The position numbers and the translations under genes are program-made. From Marinobacterium sediminicola (GTDB taxonomy: Bacteria > Pseudomonadota > Gammaproteobacteria > Pseudomonadales > Balneatricaceae), in contig NZ_CP092123.1 in assembly GCF_022343685.1 (NCBI RefSeq), positions 124,001-188,000 on the forward strand: a stretch of 64,000 nucleotides of DNA, read 5' to 3'. This document shows positions 38,090 to 48,045 of the stretch, piece after piece. Numbering within the stretch: position 1 is the stretch's first letter; the number at the start of each line of letters is the position of its first letter. The notes under the pieces are model-generated. The model had not been told where the DNA came from. It did not search any database and saw only the letters and a program-made list of their open reading frames with translations.

Positions 38090-39093
38090 GCCTGCTCCTC
38101 CTGGCCCGTTTCACCTCGCTGTGACAGCTGTCCGCTCATCGCCTTGGACATCACCGCCATACGCACGGCGATACCGTTGGTCACCTGATCCAGAATCAGG
38201 GAGCGTGGGCCATCAGCCACTTCCGACTCGATTTCGACACCACGGTTGATGGGGCCCGGGTGCATCACCACGGCATCCGGCTTGGCATATGCCAGTTTGT
38301 CGCGGTTGAGGCCATAGAGCTTGTAGAACTCGGACTCGCTCGGCAGCAGCGCGCTCTGCATGCGCTCCTTCTGCAGACGCAGCATCATGATGACATCCAC
38401 GTCGCGCAAACCGGGGGCCATCTCGGTGAAAACCTTCACGCCCAGTGCTTCGATATGGCGCGGCAGCAGGGTCTTGGGGGCGATGACGCGGATCTCGTCG
38501 ACGCCGAGAGTGCGCAGGGCGTGGATCTGGGAGCGGGCCACGCGGGAGTGCAGAATGTCACCCACGATGGCTACTTTCAGCGGCGCAAAGTCACCCTTGT
38601 GGCGGCGGATGGTCAGCATGTCCAGCATCGCCTGCGTCGGGTGGGCATGGCGGCCATCACCGGCGTTGATCACGGCGACATTGGGTGTGACGTGCTGGGC
38701 GATGAAGTGGGCCGCGCCGCTGTCAGAATGGCGCACCACGAACATGTCGGAGTGCATCGCTTCCAGGGTCATCAGCGTGTCCTTCAGGGTCTCGCCCTTT
38801 TTGGTCGAAGAGGTGTTGATATTCAGGTTCAACACATCCGCGGACAGGCGCTTGGCCGCCAGCTCGAACGTGGACAGGGTGCGGGTGCTGTTCTCGAAGA
38901 ACAGGTTGGCCACGGTCTTGCCGCGCAGCAAGGGGATCTTCTTGACCTGCTGCTGGCTCATGTCGACGAAGGAATCGGCGGTATCGAGGATCTCGGTCAG
39001 CAGCTCGCGCGGCAAACCTTCGGTAGTCAGAAAGTGGCGCAGCTGGCCGTCTGCGGTCAGCTGTATCGCGTTCGGGTCGTTAGCCTCAAACAT
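38086..39093 (-). CDS. pyrB: Aspartate carbamoyltransferase catalytic subunit
   Basis: Joins carbamoyl phosphate and aspartate, the first committed step of pyrimidine synthesis. The 335-residue protein has the carbamoyl phosphate motif [19 protein letters not shown] near residue 65, then [11 protein letters not shown], and an aspartate-side GPINRGVEI. It is about 25 residues longer than E. coli PyrB, mainly at the N-terminus, as in the Pseudomonas type that works with PyrC' instead of PyrI. No pyrI is present. It lies between pyrR (20-base gap) and pyrC' (4-base overlap). Confidence 0.95.
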   Translation of the reverse strand: MFEANDPNAIQLTADGQLRHFLTTEGLPRELLTEILDTADSFVDMSQQQVKKIPLLRGKTVANLFFENSTRTLSTFELAAKRLSADVLNLNINTSSTKKGETLKDTLMTLEAMHSDMFVVRHSDSGAAHFIAQHVTPNVAVINAGDGRHAHPTQAMLDMLTIRRHKGDFAPLKVAIVGDILHSRVARSQIHALRTLGVDEIRVIAPKTLLPRHIEALGVKVFTEMAPGLRDVDVIMMLRLQKERMQSALLPSESEFYKLYGLNRDKLAYAKPDAVVMHPGPINRGVEIESEVADGPRSLILDQVTNGIAVRMAVMSKAMSGQLSQRGETGQEEQA

Positions 39094-39113
39094 GGTGGTG
39101 TGCTCTTGTCGTT

Positions 39114-39623
39114 TCAGTCACGCTGACGGATGGTCAGCGTCAAGGGATCGGGGCCATTGAGTTTGACCAGCTGGTCGGGACCCAACGCCAGAGTACCGCC
39201 GATGACGTCGGCCTGGATCGGCAACTCTCGGCGCTGCAGGTCCAGCAGGGTGATCAGGCTGATCGAGGCGGGGCGGCCGTAGTCGAACAGCTCATTCATG
39301 GCAGCTCGAATGGTGCGACCGCTCATGATGACATCGTCGACCAGCAGAATGTCGCGGCCTTCGGTGGCACAGGGCAGCTGGGTCGGCTGAACCTTGGGGT
39401 TCATGCCCACCTGGGAGAAGTCATCACGGTAGAAGCTGATATCCAGAATGCCCAGCGGGCTGGTCAGCTCCAGCTGCTGGTGCAGGCGTTCCGCGAGCCA
39501 GACGCCGCCAGTGCGAATACCGATCATCAGCGGATCATTGAGGTGGCGCTGGGCGATCAGGGCGCGGGTTTCACCGGTCATCTTATCGAGCAGTGCATCA
39601 ACGCTCAGGGTTCCCGAGACCAT
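39114..39623 (-). CDS. pyrR: PyrR: pyrimidine regulator / uracil phosphoribosyltransferase
   Basis: PRTase-fold protein, 169 residues, with the PRPP loop [21 protein letters not shown] near residues 90-110. In bacilli PyrR controls attenuation of pyr operons; in Pseudomonas it is reported to act on pyr gene expression in a different way. It is encoded just before pyrB, so it may regulate its own operon. I saw no classical PyrR RNA attenuator in the 20-base pyrR-pyrB gap. Its 5' end overlaps the ruvX 3' end by 26 bases, a long overlap for this cluster. Confidence 0.92.
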   Translation of the reverse strand: MVSGTLSVDALLDKMTGETRALIAQRHLNDPLMIGIRTGGVWLAERLHQQLELTSPLGILDISFYRDDFSQVGMNPKVQPTQLPCATEGRDILLVDDVIMSGRTIRAAMNELFDYGRPASISLITLLDLQRRELPIQADVIGGTLALGPDQLVKLNGPDPLTLTIRQRD

Positions 39624-40080
39624 AAATGTCCTCCAGTCGGGTGTGGCTAGGGATACGTTCGGGACTGTTGAACCAGTCCTCCAGAATCAGTTGCGCGGCA
39701 ATGCCGTCCACCGACTCCTGTTTGAAGTTGGTACCGCCACCCGCGTCCAGATGAATGCGCTTGGCTTCCGCCGTTGTCAGGCGTTCGTCACAGAGGAAGC
39801 AGGGGAGTTGATAGCGGTCCTGAATGCGGTTGGCAAACTTGCGTGCGCGGCGGGCCATCTCCGAGATGGTGCCGTCCATATTGAGCGGAATGCCCACGAC
39901 CAGAGTGTCGGGTTGCCATTGTTTGACAAGAGTATCCAGAGCATCCCAGTCCGGAATGCCGTCACGGGCCCGGATCGGATCGATCGGGCTGGCGCTGGCG
40001 GTCAGGCTCTGGCCGATCGCCAGGCCGATGCGTGTCGTGCCGAAATCGAATCCCAGCACCAGTTGGGTGTCGCTGCTCAT
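39598..40080 (-). CDS. ruvX: Putative Holliday junction resolvase RuvX (YqgF)
   Basis: RNase H-fold protein of 160 residues, implicated in pre-16S rRNA 5' processing and possibly recombination. The first active-site strand is LGFDFGTTRIGLAIG near residues 8-22, the conserved middle is VVGIPLNMDGTISEMA, and the C-terminal DAGGGTNFKQESVDGIAAQ carries the last acidic residue. It belongs to the algH-ruvX-pyrR run, 13 bases after algH. Confidence 0.92.
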   Translation of the reverse strand: MSSDTQLVLGFDFGTTRIGLAIGQSLTASASPIDPIRARDGIPDWDALDTLVKQWQPDTLVVGIPLNMDGTISEMARRARKFANRIQDRYQLPCFLCDERLTTAEAKRIHLDAGGGTNFKQESVDGIAAQLILEDWFNSPERIPSHTRLEDIYGLGNPER

Positions 40081-40093
40081 CCAGTCGCTTCAG

Positions 40094-40660
40094 TCAGGCG
40101 TGTCCGGCGTGGGCCGTCAGCAGGTTCAGATTGATGCCCAGGGTGGCGGCGGCGGCGTGCAGCCGGTCCTCCAGTGGCAGGTGGAAAAGTATATCTGAAT
40201 TTGCCGGACAGCTTAACCAGAGGTTTTCACGCAGTTCCTGTTCCAGCTGCTCGGGACCCCAGCCGGCGTAACCCAGTGCCACCAGAAAGGTGTCGGGGCC
40301 TTCTCCACGGGCGATGGCTTCGAGAATATCCAGCGAAGTCGTCAGGCAGATATCGTCATTGATGGCATGGGTGGAGAGCCATTCCTGATGCGGTGCGCGA
40401 GTGTGCAGCACGAAGCCGCGATCATCACGTACCGGGCCGCCGTTGAAAATGGGGCGCTCGGATTCAAGGCCGGTCTGGTTTTCCAGCTCCAGATGATTGA
40501 GCAGGTCACACATGCGAATACCGCTGGGACGATTGACGACGATACCCATGGCGCCATACTCATTATGATCACAGATGTAAATCACGGTTTGAGCGAAGGT
40601 GTCATCGAGCAGGTGCGGCATTGAGATCAGGAAGTGGTCACGAAGCGAGGTGAAAGGCAT
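40094..40660 (-). CDS. algH: YqgE/AlgH family protein
   Basis: A 188-residue cytoplasmic protein of the YqgE/AlgH family. In Pseudomonas AlgH affects alginate and virulence gene expression, but the molecular activity is not settled. Family features: HFLISMPHLLDDTFAQTVIYICDH at the start (positions 9-32), GAMGIVVNRPSG, then GGPVRDDRGFVLH and LVALGYAGWGPEQLEQEL. It lies between tonB and ruvX as in Pseudomonas, where the run is gshB-tonB-algH-ruvX-pyrR-pyrB-pyrC'. Confidence 0.93.
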   Translation of the reverse strand: MPFTSLRDHFLISMPHLLDDTFAQTVIYICDHNEYGAMGIVVNRPSGIRMCDLLNHLELENQTGLESERPIFNGGPVRDDRGFVLHTRAPHQEWLSTHAINDDICLTTSLDILEAIARGEGPDTFLVALGYAGWGPEQLEQELRENLWLSCPANSDILFHLPLEDRLHAAAATLGINLNLLTAHAGHA

Positions 40661-40696
40661 GGTCAGGATCTCTTCGCCGGTAATGTTAGTTTAGGC

Positions 40697-41644
40697 TTAG
40701 TACACCCGGGCCTGTTTCTCAAATTTCCAGGTGCGAATGATTTCAAGACGATCCACGTGCTTGCGCATTTCCACCGGGAAACTCTGGAAGGGGGACGCCT
40801 GCTGCACGATGCGGATGGCGGCATCATCCAGAATTCGATAGCCGGATGAAGAAAGGATCTCGATATTGACCACCTGTCCGTCGGGGTTCAGCGCAACCAG
40901 CAGTCGCAGGGTGCCTTGAAGCCCCTGGCGGCGGGCCTGTTCGGGGTAGTTCAGGTTGCCCACGGTCTCGACGCGGCGGCGCCAGTTGTCCAGGTAGGCA
41001 GCGTACTTGTGGGCGCGTGTTGCCGCCGAAGTCAGTCGCAGCACCCGGGGCTTTTTCGCGCGCTCCTCGCGGATCAGATCGAGTTTGGCCTGCAGACTGG
41101 CCATCTCGAGACTGCGCGCCATCAGCGATGTTGAGCTGCTGGGTTGGGCAGCGGGAACTGCAGCCTGTTTGTCAGGTTTGGCTTGGGTGTTCTGCGTGGC
41201 GTCCTCTGTCTGACGGCTGATCTGGGGGCGCTGCGCACGGCTGTCCTGGCCTTGCCGTTCCGACTCCTGGCCTGCGCTGGGCTCAGTGACAGGGGTGGGC
41301 TTGGCCGGTTCCGGGGCGGGTGGCTGTTGGGCTGCCTGCAGCCTTGATTCGGTGCTCGCCAGAGGGGCGATCTCGGTGGTCGAGGGCGTGGCTGCCTGAT
41401 CGGCGCTGCCACTGCCGCGCTGATTGTGCTGGGCGATGAAGTCCGCCTTTTCGGGTTCTTCCTTTTGTGGATACTGCGCCAGGGTGACATCCAGTGTTTG
41501 TTGCGGCGGCTCGACCTCCGGCAGCGTGAAGCTGAGGGCAAGCAGAAGGACGCCATGTGCCAGCGTGGCCATGAACAGCATGAAGCCGAAGCTGTCTCTG
41601 TTCAGGTGATGCCAGAGTGGCAAATGGTCGTCCATGGTGCTCAT
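40697..41644 (-). CDS. TonB-family energy transducer
   Basis: A 315-residue TonB-like protein. One membrane helix lies near residues 19-41, followed by a Pro/Gln/Ala-rich spacer (about 45-190) and a C-terminal TonB domain (about 225-312) with YPEQARRQGLQGTLRLLVAL and SSSGYRILDDAA. No exbB or exbD is adjacent. In Pseudomonas aeruginosa the gene at this same place (tonB3) is linked to twitching motility rather than iron uptake. Its start overlaps the gshB stop by four bases. Confidence 0.88.
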   Translation of the reverse strand: MSTMDDHLPLWHHLNRDSFGFMLFMATLAHGVLLLALSFTLPEVEPPQQTLDVTLAQYPQKEEPEKADFIAQHNQRGSGSADQAATPSTTEIAPLASTESRLQAAQQPPAPEPAKPTPVTEPSAGQESERQGQDSRAQRPQISRQTEDATQNTQAKPDKQAAVPAAQPSSSTSLMARSLEMASLQAKLDLIREERAKKPRVLRLTSAATRAHKYAAYLDNWRRRVETVGNLNYPEQARRQGLQGTLRLLVALNPDGQVVNIEILSSSGYRILDDAAIRIVQQASPFQSFPVEMRKHVDRLEIIRTWKFEKQARVY

Positions 41645-42597
41645 CGTGCTGCCAGCTTCCCTTCTATGCAGTCCATCAGTTGCATGCCGATATCGAGATT
41701 AAACTGGCTGTCCAGCTCACGGATACAGGTCGGGCTGGTGACGTTGATTTCGGTCAGGTAATCGCCGATCACATCCAGGCCGACGAACAGCAGCCCCTTC
41801 TCTTTCAGTGTTGGTCCCACCTGCTCGGCGATCCAGCGATCCCGATCGCTCAGCGGGCGGCCTTCACCGCGCCCTCCGGCCGCCAGGTTGCCGCGTGTCT
41901 CGCCCGCCATGGGGATGCGTGCCAGAGCATAGGGCACGGGCTCGCCATCGATCATCAGAATGCGCTTGTCGCCATCCTTGATCTCGGGGATGTACTTCTG
42001 CGCCATGATGGTCTGGGTGCCGTGCGCGGTCAGTGTCTCAATGATCACGCCCAGATTGGTGCCATCTTCGCGGATGTGGAAAATCGAAGAGCCGCCCATG
42101 CCGTCCAGCGGCTTGAAAATGACGTTCTTGTGCTCGGCATGAAACTGGCGCAGCAGGTCTTCACGACGGGTGACCAGTACCGGCGGACAGCATTGCGGAA
42201 AGTGCGTGGCGAACAGTTTCTCGTTGAAATCGCGCAGGCTGCCGGTACGGTTTACGATCAGGGTCCCTTCGGCTTCGGCCATGGCCAGCAGGTGAGTGCT
42301 GTAGATGAACTCGTTGTCGAACGGCGGGTCCTTGCGCATCAGGATCACGTCCAGGTCAGCCAGATCGCGAATGGCATAGTCGCCACGTTCGAACCAGTTT
42401 TCCGGATCCATGGCGACTTTCAGCGGCGCCATCTGTGCCTTGACCTTGCCATCACGCAGGAACAGGTGCTGCTGCTCCATGTAGTGCAGTTCCCAGCCCT
42501 TGCGCTGTGCGGCCCAGAGCATGGCCAGAGAGCTGTCTTTCTTGTAGCTGATGGCCTCGATGGGGTCCATCACGATGCCGACTTTGACTGTCATCAT
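41641..42597 (-). CDS. gshB: Glutathione synthetase
   Basis: ATP-grasp ligase that adds glycine to gamma-glutamylcysteine to complete glutathione; gshA is at the other end of the window. The 318-residue protein matches E. coli GshB in length and carries KVGIVMDPIEAISYKKDSS at the N-terminus, then the ATP-grasp blocks VIFKPLDGMGGSSIF and KDGDKRILMIDGEPVP, and ends EINVTSPTCIREL. It is the third gene of a run starting with metK or rsmE. Confidence 0.96.
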   Translation of the reverse strand: MMTVKVGIVMDPIEAISYKKDSSLAMLWAAQRKGWELHYMEQQHLFLRDGKVKAQMAPLKVAMDPENWFERGDYAIRDLADLDVILMRKDPPFDNEFIYSTHLLAMAEAEGTLIVNRTGSLRDFNEKLFATHFPQCCPPVLVTRREDLLRQFHAEHKNVIFKPLDGMGGSSIFHIREDGTNLGVIIETLTAHGTQTIMAQKYIPEIKDGDKRILMIDGEPVPYALARIPMAGETRGNLAAGGRGEGRPLSDRDRWIAEQVGPTLKEKGLLFVGLDVIGDYLTEINVTSPTCIRELDSQFNLDIGMQLMDCIEGKLAAR

Positions 42598-42624
42598 CTG
42601 TGTCCTGTGCTGAAATGGATGAGA

Positions 42625-43353
42625 TTACCCCAGGTCGCCCCAGAGGTATTGCAGGATGGCGCAGGCCGTGATCGGTGCGGTTTCGGTGCGCATCACCCGC
42701 GGGCCAAAGGCAACGGGCTGGAAGCCGGCGGCCAGGGCCGCGTCGACCTCGGCTTCGGTCAGACCGCCTTCGGGGCCGATCAACAGGGCGACCGAAGCGG
42801 GTGCAGACATCGATTGCAGCGGCTGCGCCGTATGGTGGTGCAGCACCAGCTTGAGTTCAGCGTCGACGTTCCTGATCCACTCCTCCAGTGAGCTGACCTC
42901 CAGAATCTCGGGCACCCGGGTGCGCTGGCTCTGCTCACAGGCGCTGATGGCGACCTGCTGCCAGTGACGCAGGCGCTTGTCTTCGCGGTCGGCCTTGAGG
43001 CGGACTTCGCAGCGTTCGCTGGTCAGGGGAGTGATCTGGGTAACGCCCATTTCGGTGGCTTTCTGTACGGCATAATCCATGCGCTCGCCACGCGACAGCG
43101 TCTGGCCGACATGGATGGGCAGGCCTGATTCGACAGCGGGATGGGTTGCCTCGGTGATCTGCGCGCTGGCGCGGCGCTTGTCAACGCCGGTCAGGGTGGC
43201 GACATATTCGGCGCCATCGCCGTTGAACAGGCGAATAGAATCACCGTCGCGCAGGCGCAAGGCACGCACCAGATGCTGCACGCTGGTGTCAGACAGTTCG
43301 ATCAGGTTGCCGGCAGAGAGCGGCTGGGGTTCATAGACGCGGGGTATGCGCAT
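42625..43353 (-). CDS. rsmE: 16S rRNA m3U1498 methyltransferase RsmE
   Basis: SPOUT-fold methyltransferase that methylates U1498 of 16S rRNA. The 242-residue protein has an N-terminal PUA-like part (RLFNGDGAEYVATL) and the C-terminal knot with LLIGPEGGLTEAEVDAAL and FGPRVMRTETAPITACA, both typical of RsmE. It is 27 bases before gshB on the same strand, the usual arrangement in gammaproteobacteria. Confidence 0.95.
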   Translation of the reverse strand: MRIPRVYEPQPLSAGNLIELSDTSVQHLVRALRLRDGDSIRLFNGDGAEYVATLTGVDKRRASAQITEATHPAVESGLPIHVGQTLSRGERMDYAVQKATEMGVTQITPLTSERCEVRLKADREDKRLRHWQQVAISACEQSQRTRVPEILEVSSLEEWIRNVDAELKLVLHHHTAQPLQSMSAPASVALLIGPEGGLTEAEVDAALAAGFQPVAFGPRVMRTETAPITACAILQYLWGDLG

Positions 43354-43424
43354 GAGCGTCCTGCTGTTTGGATAAACAAGCCGCTATTATGTCGCATCGA
43401 ATGCGAGTGATGCCAGTGGAGAGG

Positions 43425-43457
43425 GCACTGTCTGCCCGTTTGAAGAACAGACAGTGC
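43425..43457 (-). terminator. Hairpin downstream of metK
   Basis: Arms of 10 bases (GCACTGTCTG and CAGACAGTGC) with a 13-base loop lie 21 bases past the metK stop. There is no T-run on the minus strand, so it may be weak or only stabilise the transcript. Confidence 0.55.
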
Positions 43458-43477
43458 AGGAGTGTCGCTGGTCGGTA

Positions 43478-44668
43478 TCAGAGGCCGGCAGCGTCGCGCA
43501 GGGCGTCAGCCTTGTCGGTCATCTCCCAGGGGAACGCCATGAAGGTGTCGTCACCCACGGTCATCTCGAACGGAGAGCGTCCGAAGTGGCCGTAAGCGGC
43601 AGTTTGGCGGTACATCGGGTGCAGCAGGTCGAGCATGCGCGTGATCGCGTACGGACGCAGATCGAAATGCTCGCGGACCAGTTCGATGATCTTGTCGTCG
43701 CTGATCTTGCCGGTGCCGAAGGTGTTGATCGATACGGATGTCGGCTCGGCGACGCCGATGGCGTAGGACACCTGAATCTCGACGCGGTCGGCCAGGCCGG
43801 CAGCGACGATGTTCTTGGCCACGTAGCGACCGGCGTAAGCGGCCGAGCGGTCAACCTTGGACGGGTCCTTGCCGGAGAATGCGCCGCCACCGTGACGGGC
43901 CATGCCGCCGTAGGTGTCAACGATGATCTTGCGGCCGGTCAGGCCACAGTCACCCACCGGGCCGCCGATGACGAACTTGCCGGTCGGGTTGATGTGGTAC
44001 TGGGTGCCCTTGTGCAGCAGTTCAGCCGGCAGTACGTGCTTGATGATCAGCTCCTGTACCGCTTCCTGAAGGTCAGCCTGGGAAACGTCCGGGTTGTGCT
44101 GGGTAGACAGTACGACCGCGTCGATCGCAACCGGCTTGCCGTTCTCATAGCGGCAGGTCACCTGTGACTTTGCATCCGGACGCAGCCAGGGCAGCAGGCC
44201 GGACTTGCGTGCTTCAGCCTGGCGTTCAACCAGACGGTGAGAGAAGGTGATCGGTGCCGGCATCAGAACGTCGGTTTCGTTGGATGCGTAGCCGAACATC
44301 AGACCCTGGTCGCCCGCGCCCTGGTCTTCCGGCTTGCTGCGGTCAACGCCCTGGGCGATGTCCACGGACTGTTTGCCGATGATGTTGATGACGCCACAGG
44401 TTTCGCCGTCGTAGCCCACGTCGGAAGAGGTGTAGCCGATGTCGCAGATCACGCCACGAACCAGTTCTTCCAGGTCGATCCAGGCCGAGGTGCTGATTTC
44501 GCCGGAGACGATCGCCACGCCGGTCTTGACCATGGTTTCACAGGCAACACGGGCATACTTGTCTTCTGCGATGATCGCGTCCAGCACGGCATCGGAGATC
44601 TGGTCGGCAATCTTGTCCGGGTGTCCCTCGGACACGGACTCGGAGGTGAACAGGCTGTATTCGCTCAT
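43478..44668 (-). CDS. metK: S-adenosylmethionine synthetase
   Basis: Makes S-adenosylmethionine from methionine and ATP. The ATG at 44668 gives 396 residues starting [23 protein letters not shown] in sense, the standard N-terminus; a start six codons upstream is unlikely. The ATP loop GHPDK and the catalytic block [12 protein letters not shown] are present, as is [18 protein letters not shown]. It is divergent from tkt across 273 bases, and the same metK/tkt divergence occurs in Pseudomonas. No SAM riboswitch was recognised upstream. Confidence 0.96.
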   Translation of the reverse strand: MSEYSLFTSESVSEGHPDKIADQISDAVLDAIIAEDKYARVACETMVKTGVAIVSGEISTSAWIDLEELVRGVICDIGYTSSDVGYDGETCGVINIIGKQSVDIAQGVDRSKPEDQGAGDQGLMFGYASNETDVLMPAPITFSHRLVERQAEARKSGLLPWLRPDAKSQVTCRYENGKPVAIDAVVLSTQHNPDVSQADLQEAVQELIIKHVLPAELLHKGTQYHINPTGKFVIGGPVGDCGLTGRKIIVDTYGGMARHGGGAFSGKDPSKVDRSAAYAGRYVAKNIVAAGLADRVEIQVSYAIGVAEPTSVSINTFGTGKISDDKIIELVREHFDLRPYAITRMLDLLHPMYRQTAAYGHFGRSPFEMTVGDDTFMAFPWEMTDKADALRDAAGL

Positions 44669-44742
44669 TCCGGGAAAAATCCTCACACAGGGTCAGTCTC
44701 GGCCAGAGGAGGCCGGCTGATAATTGAGATAGTGTTGTCTAA

Positions 44743-44794
44743 AACCGGTTATTTTAACGTCAGCCTTGCGTGCTTGCATAACCTCGAACCGGTT
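44743..44794. promoter_or_regulatory. Pair of AACCGGTT palindromes between metK and tkt
   Basis: The 8-base palindrome AACCGGTT occurs at 44743-44750 and again at 44787-44794, 44 bases apart (about four helical turns), in the divergent gap. This spacing suits two operator half-sites on one face of the helix. No known regulator site is matched, so it is only a candidate. Confidence 0.3.
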
Positions 44795-44941
44795 TTTGCT
44801 TGAAAATTTTGCGCATTGCACATGAAAAACGCTCTATTTGCGTATTTGGATTTGAAGCCGGTCGCCTTCTGGGTGAAAATTGCGCCTTTAATTTCCCGAA
44901 TCCGTAAACCTCAGGTTGGGTCCAGCCCCAGGAGTAGATGA

Positions 44942-46936
44942 ATGTCCTCTCGCCGAGAACTTGCCAATGCCATCCGCGCATTGAGCATGGACGCCGTACA
45001 GAAAGCCAAATCCGGTCACCCGGGTGCCCCGATGGGCATGGCGGATATCGCCGAAGTGCTGTGGAACGATTTCATGAAGCACAATCCCGGCAATCCGCAC
45101 TGGTACGACCGTGACCGCTTCGTGCTGTCCAACGGCCATGGATCAATGCTGATCTACTCACTGCTGCACCTGACCGGCTACGATGTCAGCATTGACGATC
45201 TGAAGAACTTCCGTCAGCTGCACAGCAAGACGGCGGGTCATCCCGAATACGGCTACTGTCCGGGTGTTGAAACCACCACGGGCCCCTTGGGTCAGGGCAT
45301 CACCAATGCGGTGGGCATGGCGGTTGCCGAGAAGGCGCTGGCTGCACAGTTCAACCGTGACGGCCACGAGATCATCGATCACTACACCTATGCCTTCATG
45401 GGCGACGGCTGCCTGATGGAAGGCGTGTCACACGAAGCCTGTGCGCTGGCAGGTACCCTGGGTCTGGGCAAGCTGATCGCGTTCTGGGATGACAACGGCA
45501 TTTCCATCGACGGTGAAGTTGAAGGCTGGTTCACCGATGATACCCCGGCTCGCTTCGAAGCGTACGGCTGGCAGGTGATCCGTGGCGTCGACGGTCACGA
45601 CAGCGACCAGATCCGTGCCGCCATCGAACAGGCACGCGAGAACACTGAACGGCCGACGCTGATCTGCTGCAAAACCATCATCGGTTTCGGCTCTCCGAAC
45701 AAGCAGGGCAAGGAAGAGTGCCACGGTGCTCCCCTGGGGCATGACGAGATCATGCTGGCCCGTGATGCACTGCAGTGGCCTCACCCGGAGTTCGAAATTC
45801 CTGAAGAGCTGTACGCTGACTGGGACGCCCGTGATGCCGGTACCCGTGCCGAAAACGAGTGGAACGAGCGTCTGAACGCCTACAAGGCGGCGTACCCGGA
45901 ACTGGCCGACGAGCTGCTGCGTCGCCTGTCCGGTGATCTGCCGGCGGACTTCGTCGAGAAAGCCGATGCCTGGATCGCGCAGGTGGCCGAGAAGGGCGAC
46001 ACCATCGCCTCTCGCAAGGCCTCCCAGAACGCCATCGAAGCCTTTGGCCCGATGTTGCCGGAATTCATGGGCGGTTCTGCCGACCTGGCCGGTTCCAACC
46101 TGACTCTGTGGTCCGGCTCCAAGGGCCTGACCCGCGACGACGCCAGCGGCAACTACATTCACTACGGTGTCCGTGAGTTCGGCATGAGCGCCATCATGAA
46201 CGGTATCGCCCTGCATGGCGGTTTCATTCCGTACGGCGCCACCTTCCTGGTCTTCATGGAATACGCCCGTAATGCGGTGCGTATGGCGGCACTGATGAAG
46301 CAGCGCGCGCTGTTCGTCTACACCCACGATTCCATCGGTCTTGGCGAAGACGGCCCGACCCACCAGCCGATCGAGCAGATCGCTAACCTGCGTCTGACAC
46401 CGAACATGGAAACCTGGCGTCCCTGCGATGCCGTGGAATCCGGTGTCGCCTGGAAATCAGCCGTACAGCGCAACGATGGTCCGAGCTCACTGATCTTCTC
46501 CCGTCAGAATCTGCCGCATCAGAACCGTGATGCCGGCCAGATTGCGGCCATTGAGCGCGGTGCCTACATCCTGCGTGACTGCGCCGGTACTCCGGATGCG
46601 ATCCTGATCGCCACCGGCTCCGAAGTGTCACTGGCAATGGATGCAGCCGAAGCGTTGACCGCACAGGGCAAGCAGATCCGCGTCGTGTCCATGCCCTGTA
46701 CCGAACGTTTCGACAAGCAGGACGCTGTCTACAAGGAGCAGGTTCTGCCGGCAGCCGTTACTGCTCGTGTTGCCGTAGAAGCGGCTCATGCCGACTTCTG
46801 GTACAAGTACGTTGGCCTCAACGGTGCGATCATCGGCATGCGCAGCTTTGGTGAATCGGCTCCGGCCGGTGAGCTGTTCAAGCACTTTGGCTTCACTGTC
46901 GACAACGTTGTCAGCACTGTTGAAAGCCTGCTTTAA
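44942..46936 (+). CDS. tkt: Transketolase
   Basis: Thiamine diphosphate enzyme that moves two-carbon units between sugar phosphates in the pentose phosphate pathway. The 664-residue protein is the E. coli TktA length. Visible blocks are [17 protein letters not shown] near residue 25, the ThDP motif [13 protein letters not shown] with a later DDNGISIDG, and the pyrimidine-domain region [18 protein letters not shown]. It is followed by epd, pgk and fba on the same strand, a classical central-carbon cluster. Confidence 0.96.
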   Translation: MSSRRELANAIRALSMDAVQKAKSGHPGAPMGMADIAEVLWNDFMKHNPGNPHWYDRDRFVLSNGHGSMLIYSLLHLTGYDVSIDDLKNFRQLHSKTAGHPEYGYCPGVETTTGPLGQGITNAVGMAVAEKALAAQFNRDGHEIIDHYTYAFMGDGCLMEGVSHEACALAGTLGLGKLIAFWDDNGISIDGEVEGWFTDDTPARFEAYGWQVIRGVDGHDSDQIRAAIEQARENTERPTLICCKTIIGFGSPNKQGKEECHGAPLGHDEIMLARDALQWPHPEFEIPEELYADWDARDAGTRAENEWNERLNAYKAAYPELADELLRRLSGDLPADFVEKADAWIAQVAEKGDTIASRKASQNAIEAFGPMLPEFMGGSADLAGSNLTLWSGSKGLTRDDASGNYIHYGVREFGMSAIMNGIALHGGFIPYGATFLVFMEYARNAVRMAALMKQRALFVYTHDSIGLGEDGPTHQPIEQIANLRLTPNMETWRPCDAVESGVAWKSAVQRNDGPSSLIFSRQNLPHQNRDAGQIAAIERGAYILRDCAGTPDAILIATGSEVSLAMDAAEALTAQGKQIRVVSMPCTERFDKQDAVYKEQVLPAAVTARVAVEAAHADFWYKYVGLNGAIIGMRSFGESAPAGELFKHFGFTVDNVVSTVESLL

Positions 46937-46944
46937 GCAGTTGC

Positions 46945-46965
46945 CCGGGCGCCCTGTGCGCCCGG
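46945..46965 (+). other. Intercistronic hairpin between tkt and epd
   Basis: Arms CCGGGCGC and GCGCCCGG with a 5-base loop follow the tkt stop by eight bases. A T-run is lacking. It may reduce readthrough from tkt into epd or mark the 3' end of tkt mRNA. Confidence 0.5.
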
Positions 46966-46978
46966 TTATGCTTTCTGC

Positions 46979-48010
46979 ATGAGCGTCGGCATGAGTTACA
47001 GAATCGCGATCAACGGTTATGGCCGTATCGGTCAGGGTGTCCTGAGGGCGATCTACCAGCGCGGCCTGCAGCGAACGCTGCAGGTGGTGGCGATCAATGA
47101 GTTGTCCGACCTGGACACCCTCACCTATCTGACCCGTTACGATACCACCCATGGTCGCTTTCCGTGCCCGGTGGGCAATGACGGTGACGCGCTGTTGATC
47201 AACGGTGACCGAATCCGTGTGTTCAGTCAGGCCGAGCCAGAACAGATCCCCTGGGGCGATATGGATGTGGATCTGGTACTGGAGTGTTCCGGTGCGTTCA
47301 AGACCCGTGCCGACGCTGAGCGGCATCTGGCCAGTGGCGCCAAGCGCTTGCTGTACTCGCACCCGGCACAGCCTGATATTGATGCGACGCTGGTGTTCGG
47401 CTACAACGAGCACACCTTGAAGGCTGAGCACCGCATTGCCTCGGCGGCCTCCTGTACCACCAACTGTGTGGTGCCGGTACTGCATCTGCTGGATCGACAT
47501 TTTGGCATCGACAGCGGAGTGACCACCACGATTCACTCGGCGATGAACGACCAGCCGGTGATCGACAGCTATCATCGCAGTGACCTGCGCCTGGCGCGCA
47601 GTGCCATGCAGTCGATCATTCCGGTGGATACCGGGCTGAATCGCGGCCTTGATCGCCTTTTGCCGCACCTGGCGGGACGATTCGAGTGCCTGCATGTGCG
47701 AGTGCCGACTATCAACGTTTCGCTAATGGACCTGTCGATCAACCTGCAGCAGGATACCGACCCGCATGAGGTCAATGCCATGCTGCGTGCGGCTGCCGAC
47801 AATGAACTGGCCGGTCTGTTGGGCTATACCGAAGAACCCCATGCCTCCATGGACTTCAATACCGATCCTCGCTCTGCCGTGGTGGACGGAACCCAGACTC
47901 GGGTATCCCGCGGGCGGTTGTTGAAGTTGCTGTGCTGGTTCGATAACGAATGGGCGTTTGCCAACCGGATGCTGGATATCTCCCGGTACTGGCTGCAGCT
48001 CAAGGACTGA
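46979..48010 (+). CDS. epd: Erythrose-4-phosphate dehydrogenase
   Basis: NAD-dependent enzyme that oxidises erythrose 4-phosphate for pyridoxal phosphate synthesis. The 343-residue protein is a GapA-fold enzyme with Rossmann motif INGYGRIGQGVLRA and catalytic SCTTNC. Epd rather than GapA is indicated by TTIHSAMNDQPVIDSYH, VPTINVSLMDLS and VDFN-type HASMDFNTDP stretches and by the epd-pgk-fba order. The start is uncertain: ATG 46979 or ATG 46991 (four codons on, giving the usual MSYRIAINGYG); neither has a clear ribosome site. Confidence 0.9.
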   Translation: MSVGMSYRIAINGYGRIGQGVLRAIYQRGLQRTLQVVAINELSDLDTLTYLTRYDTTHGRFPCPVGNDGDALLINGDRIRVFSQAEPEQIPWGDMDVDLVLECSGAFKTRADAERHLASGAKRLLYSHPAQPDIDATLVFGYNEHTLKAEHRIASAASCTTNCVVPVLHLLDRHFGIDSGVTTTIHSAMNDQPVIDSYHRSDLRLARSAMQSIIPVDTGLNRGLDRLLPHLAGRFECLHVRVPTINVSLMDLSINLQQDTDPHEVNAMLRAAADNELAGLLGYTEEPHASMDFNTDPRSAVVDGTQTRVSRGRLLKLLCWFDNEWAFANRMLDISRYWLQLKD

Positions 48011-48045
48011 ATGACTGAATCAAACAAGAAACAGGAATCCCTCTG

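Noticed and set aside
39094-39113. PyrR-type attenuator between pyrR and pyrB
   Set aside because: The gap is only 20 bases, too short for the classical anti-antiterminator structure.
44690-44941. SAM riboswitch upstream of metK
   Set aside because: No SAM aptamer motif of any class could be recognised in the gap on the metK strand.
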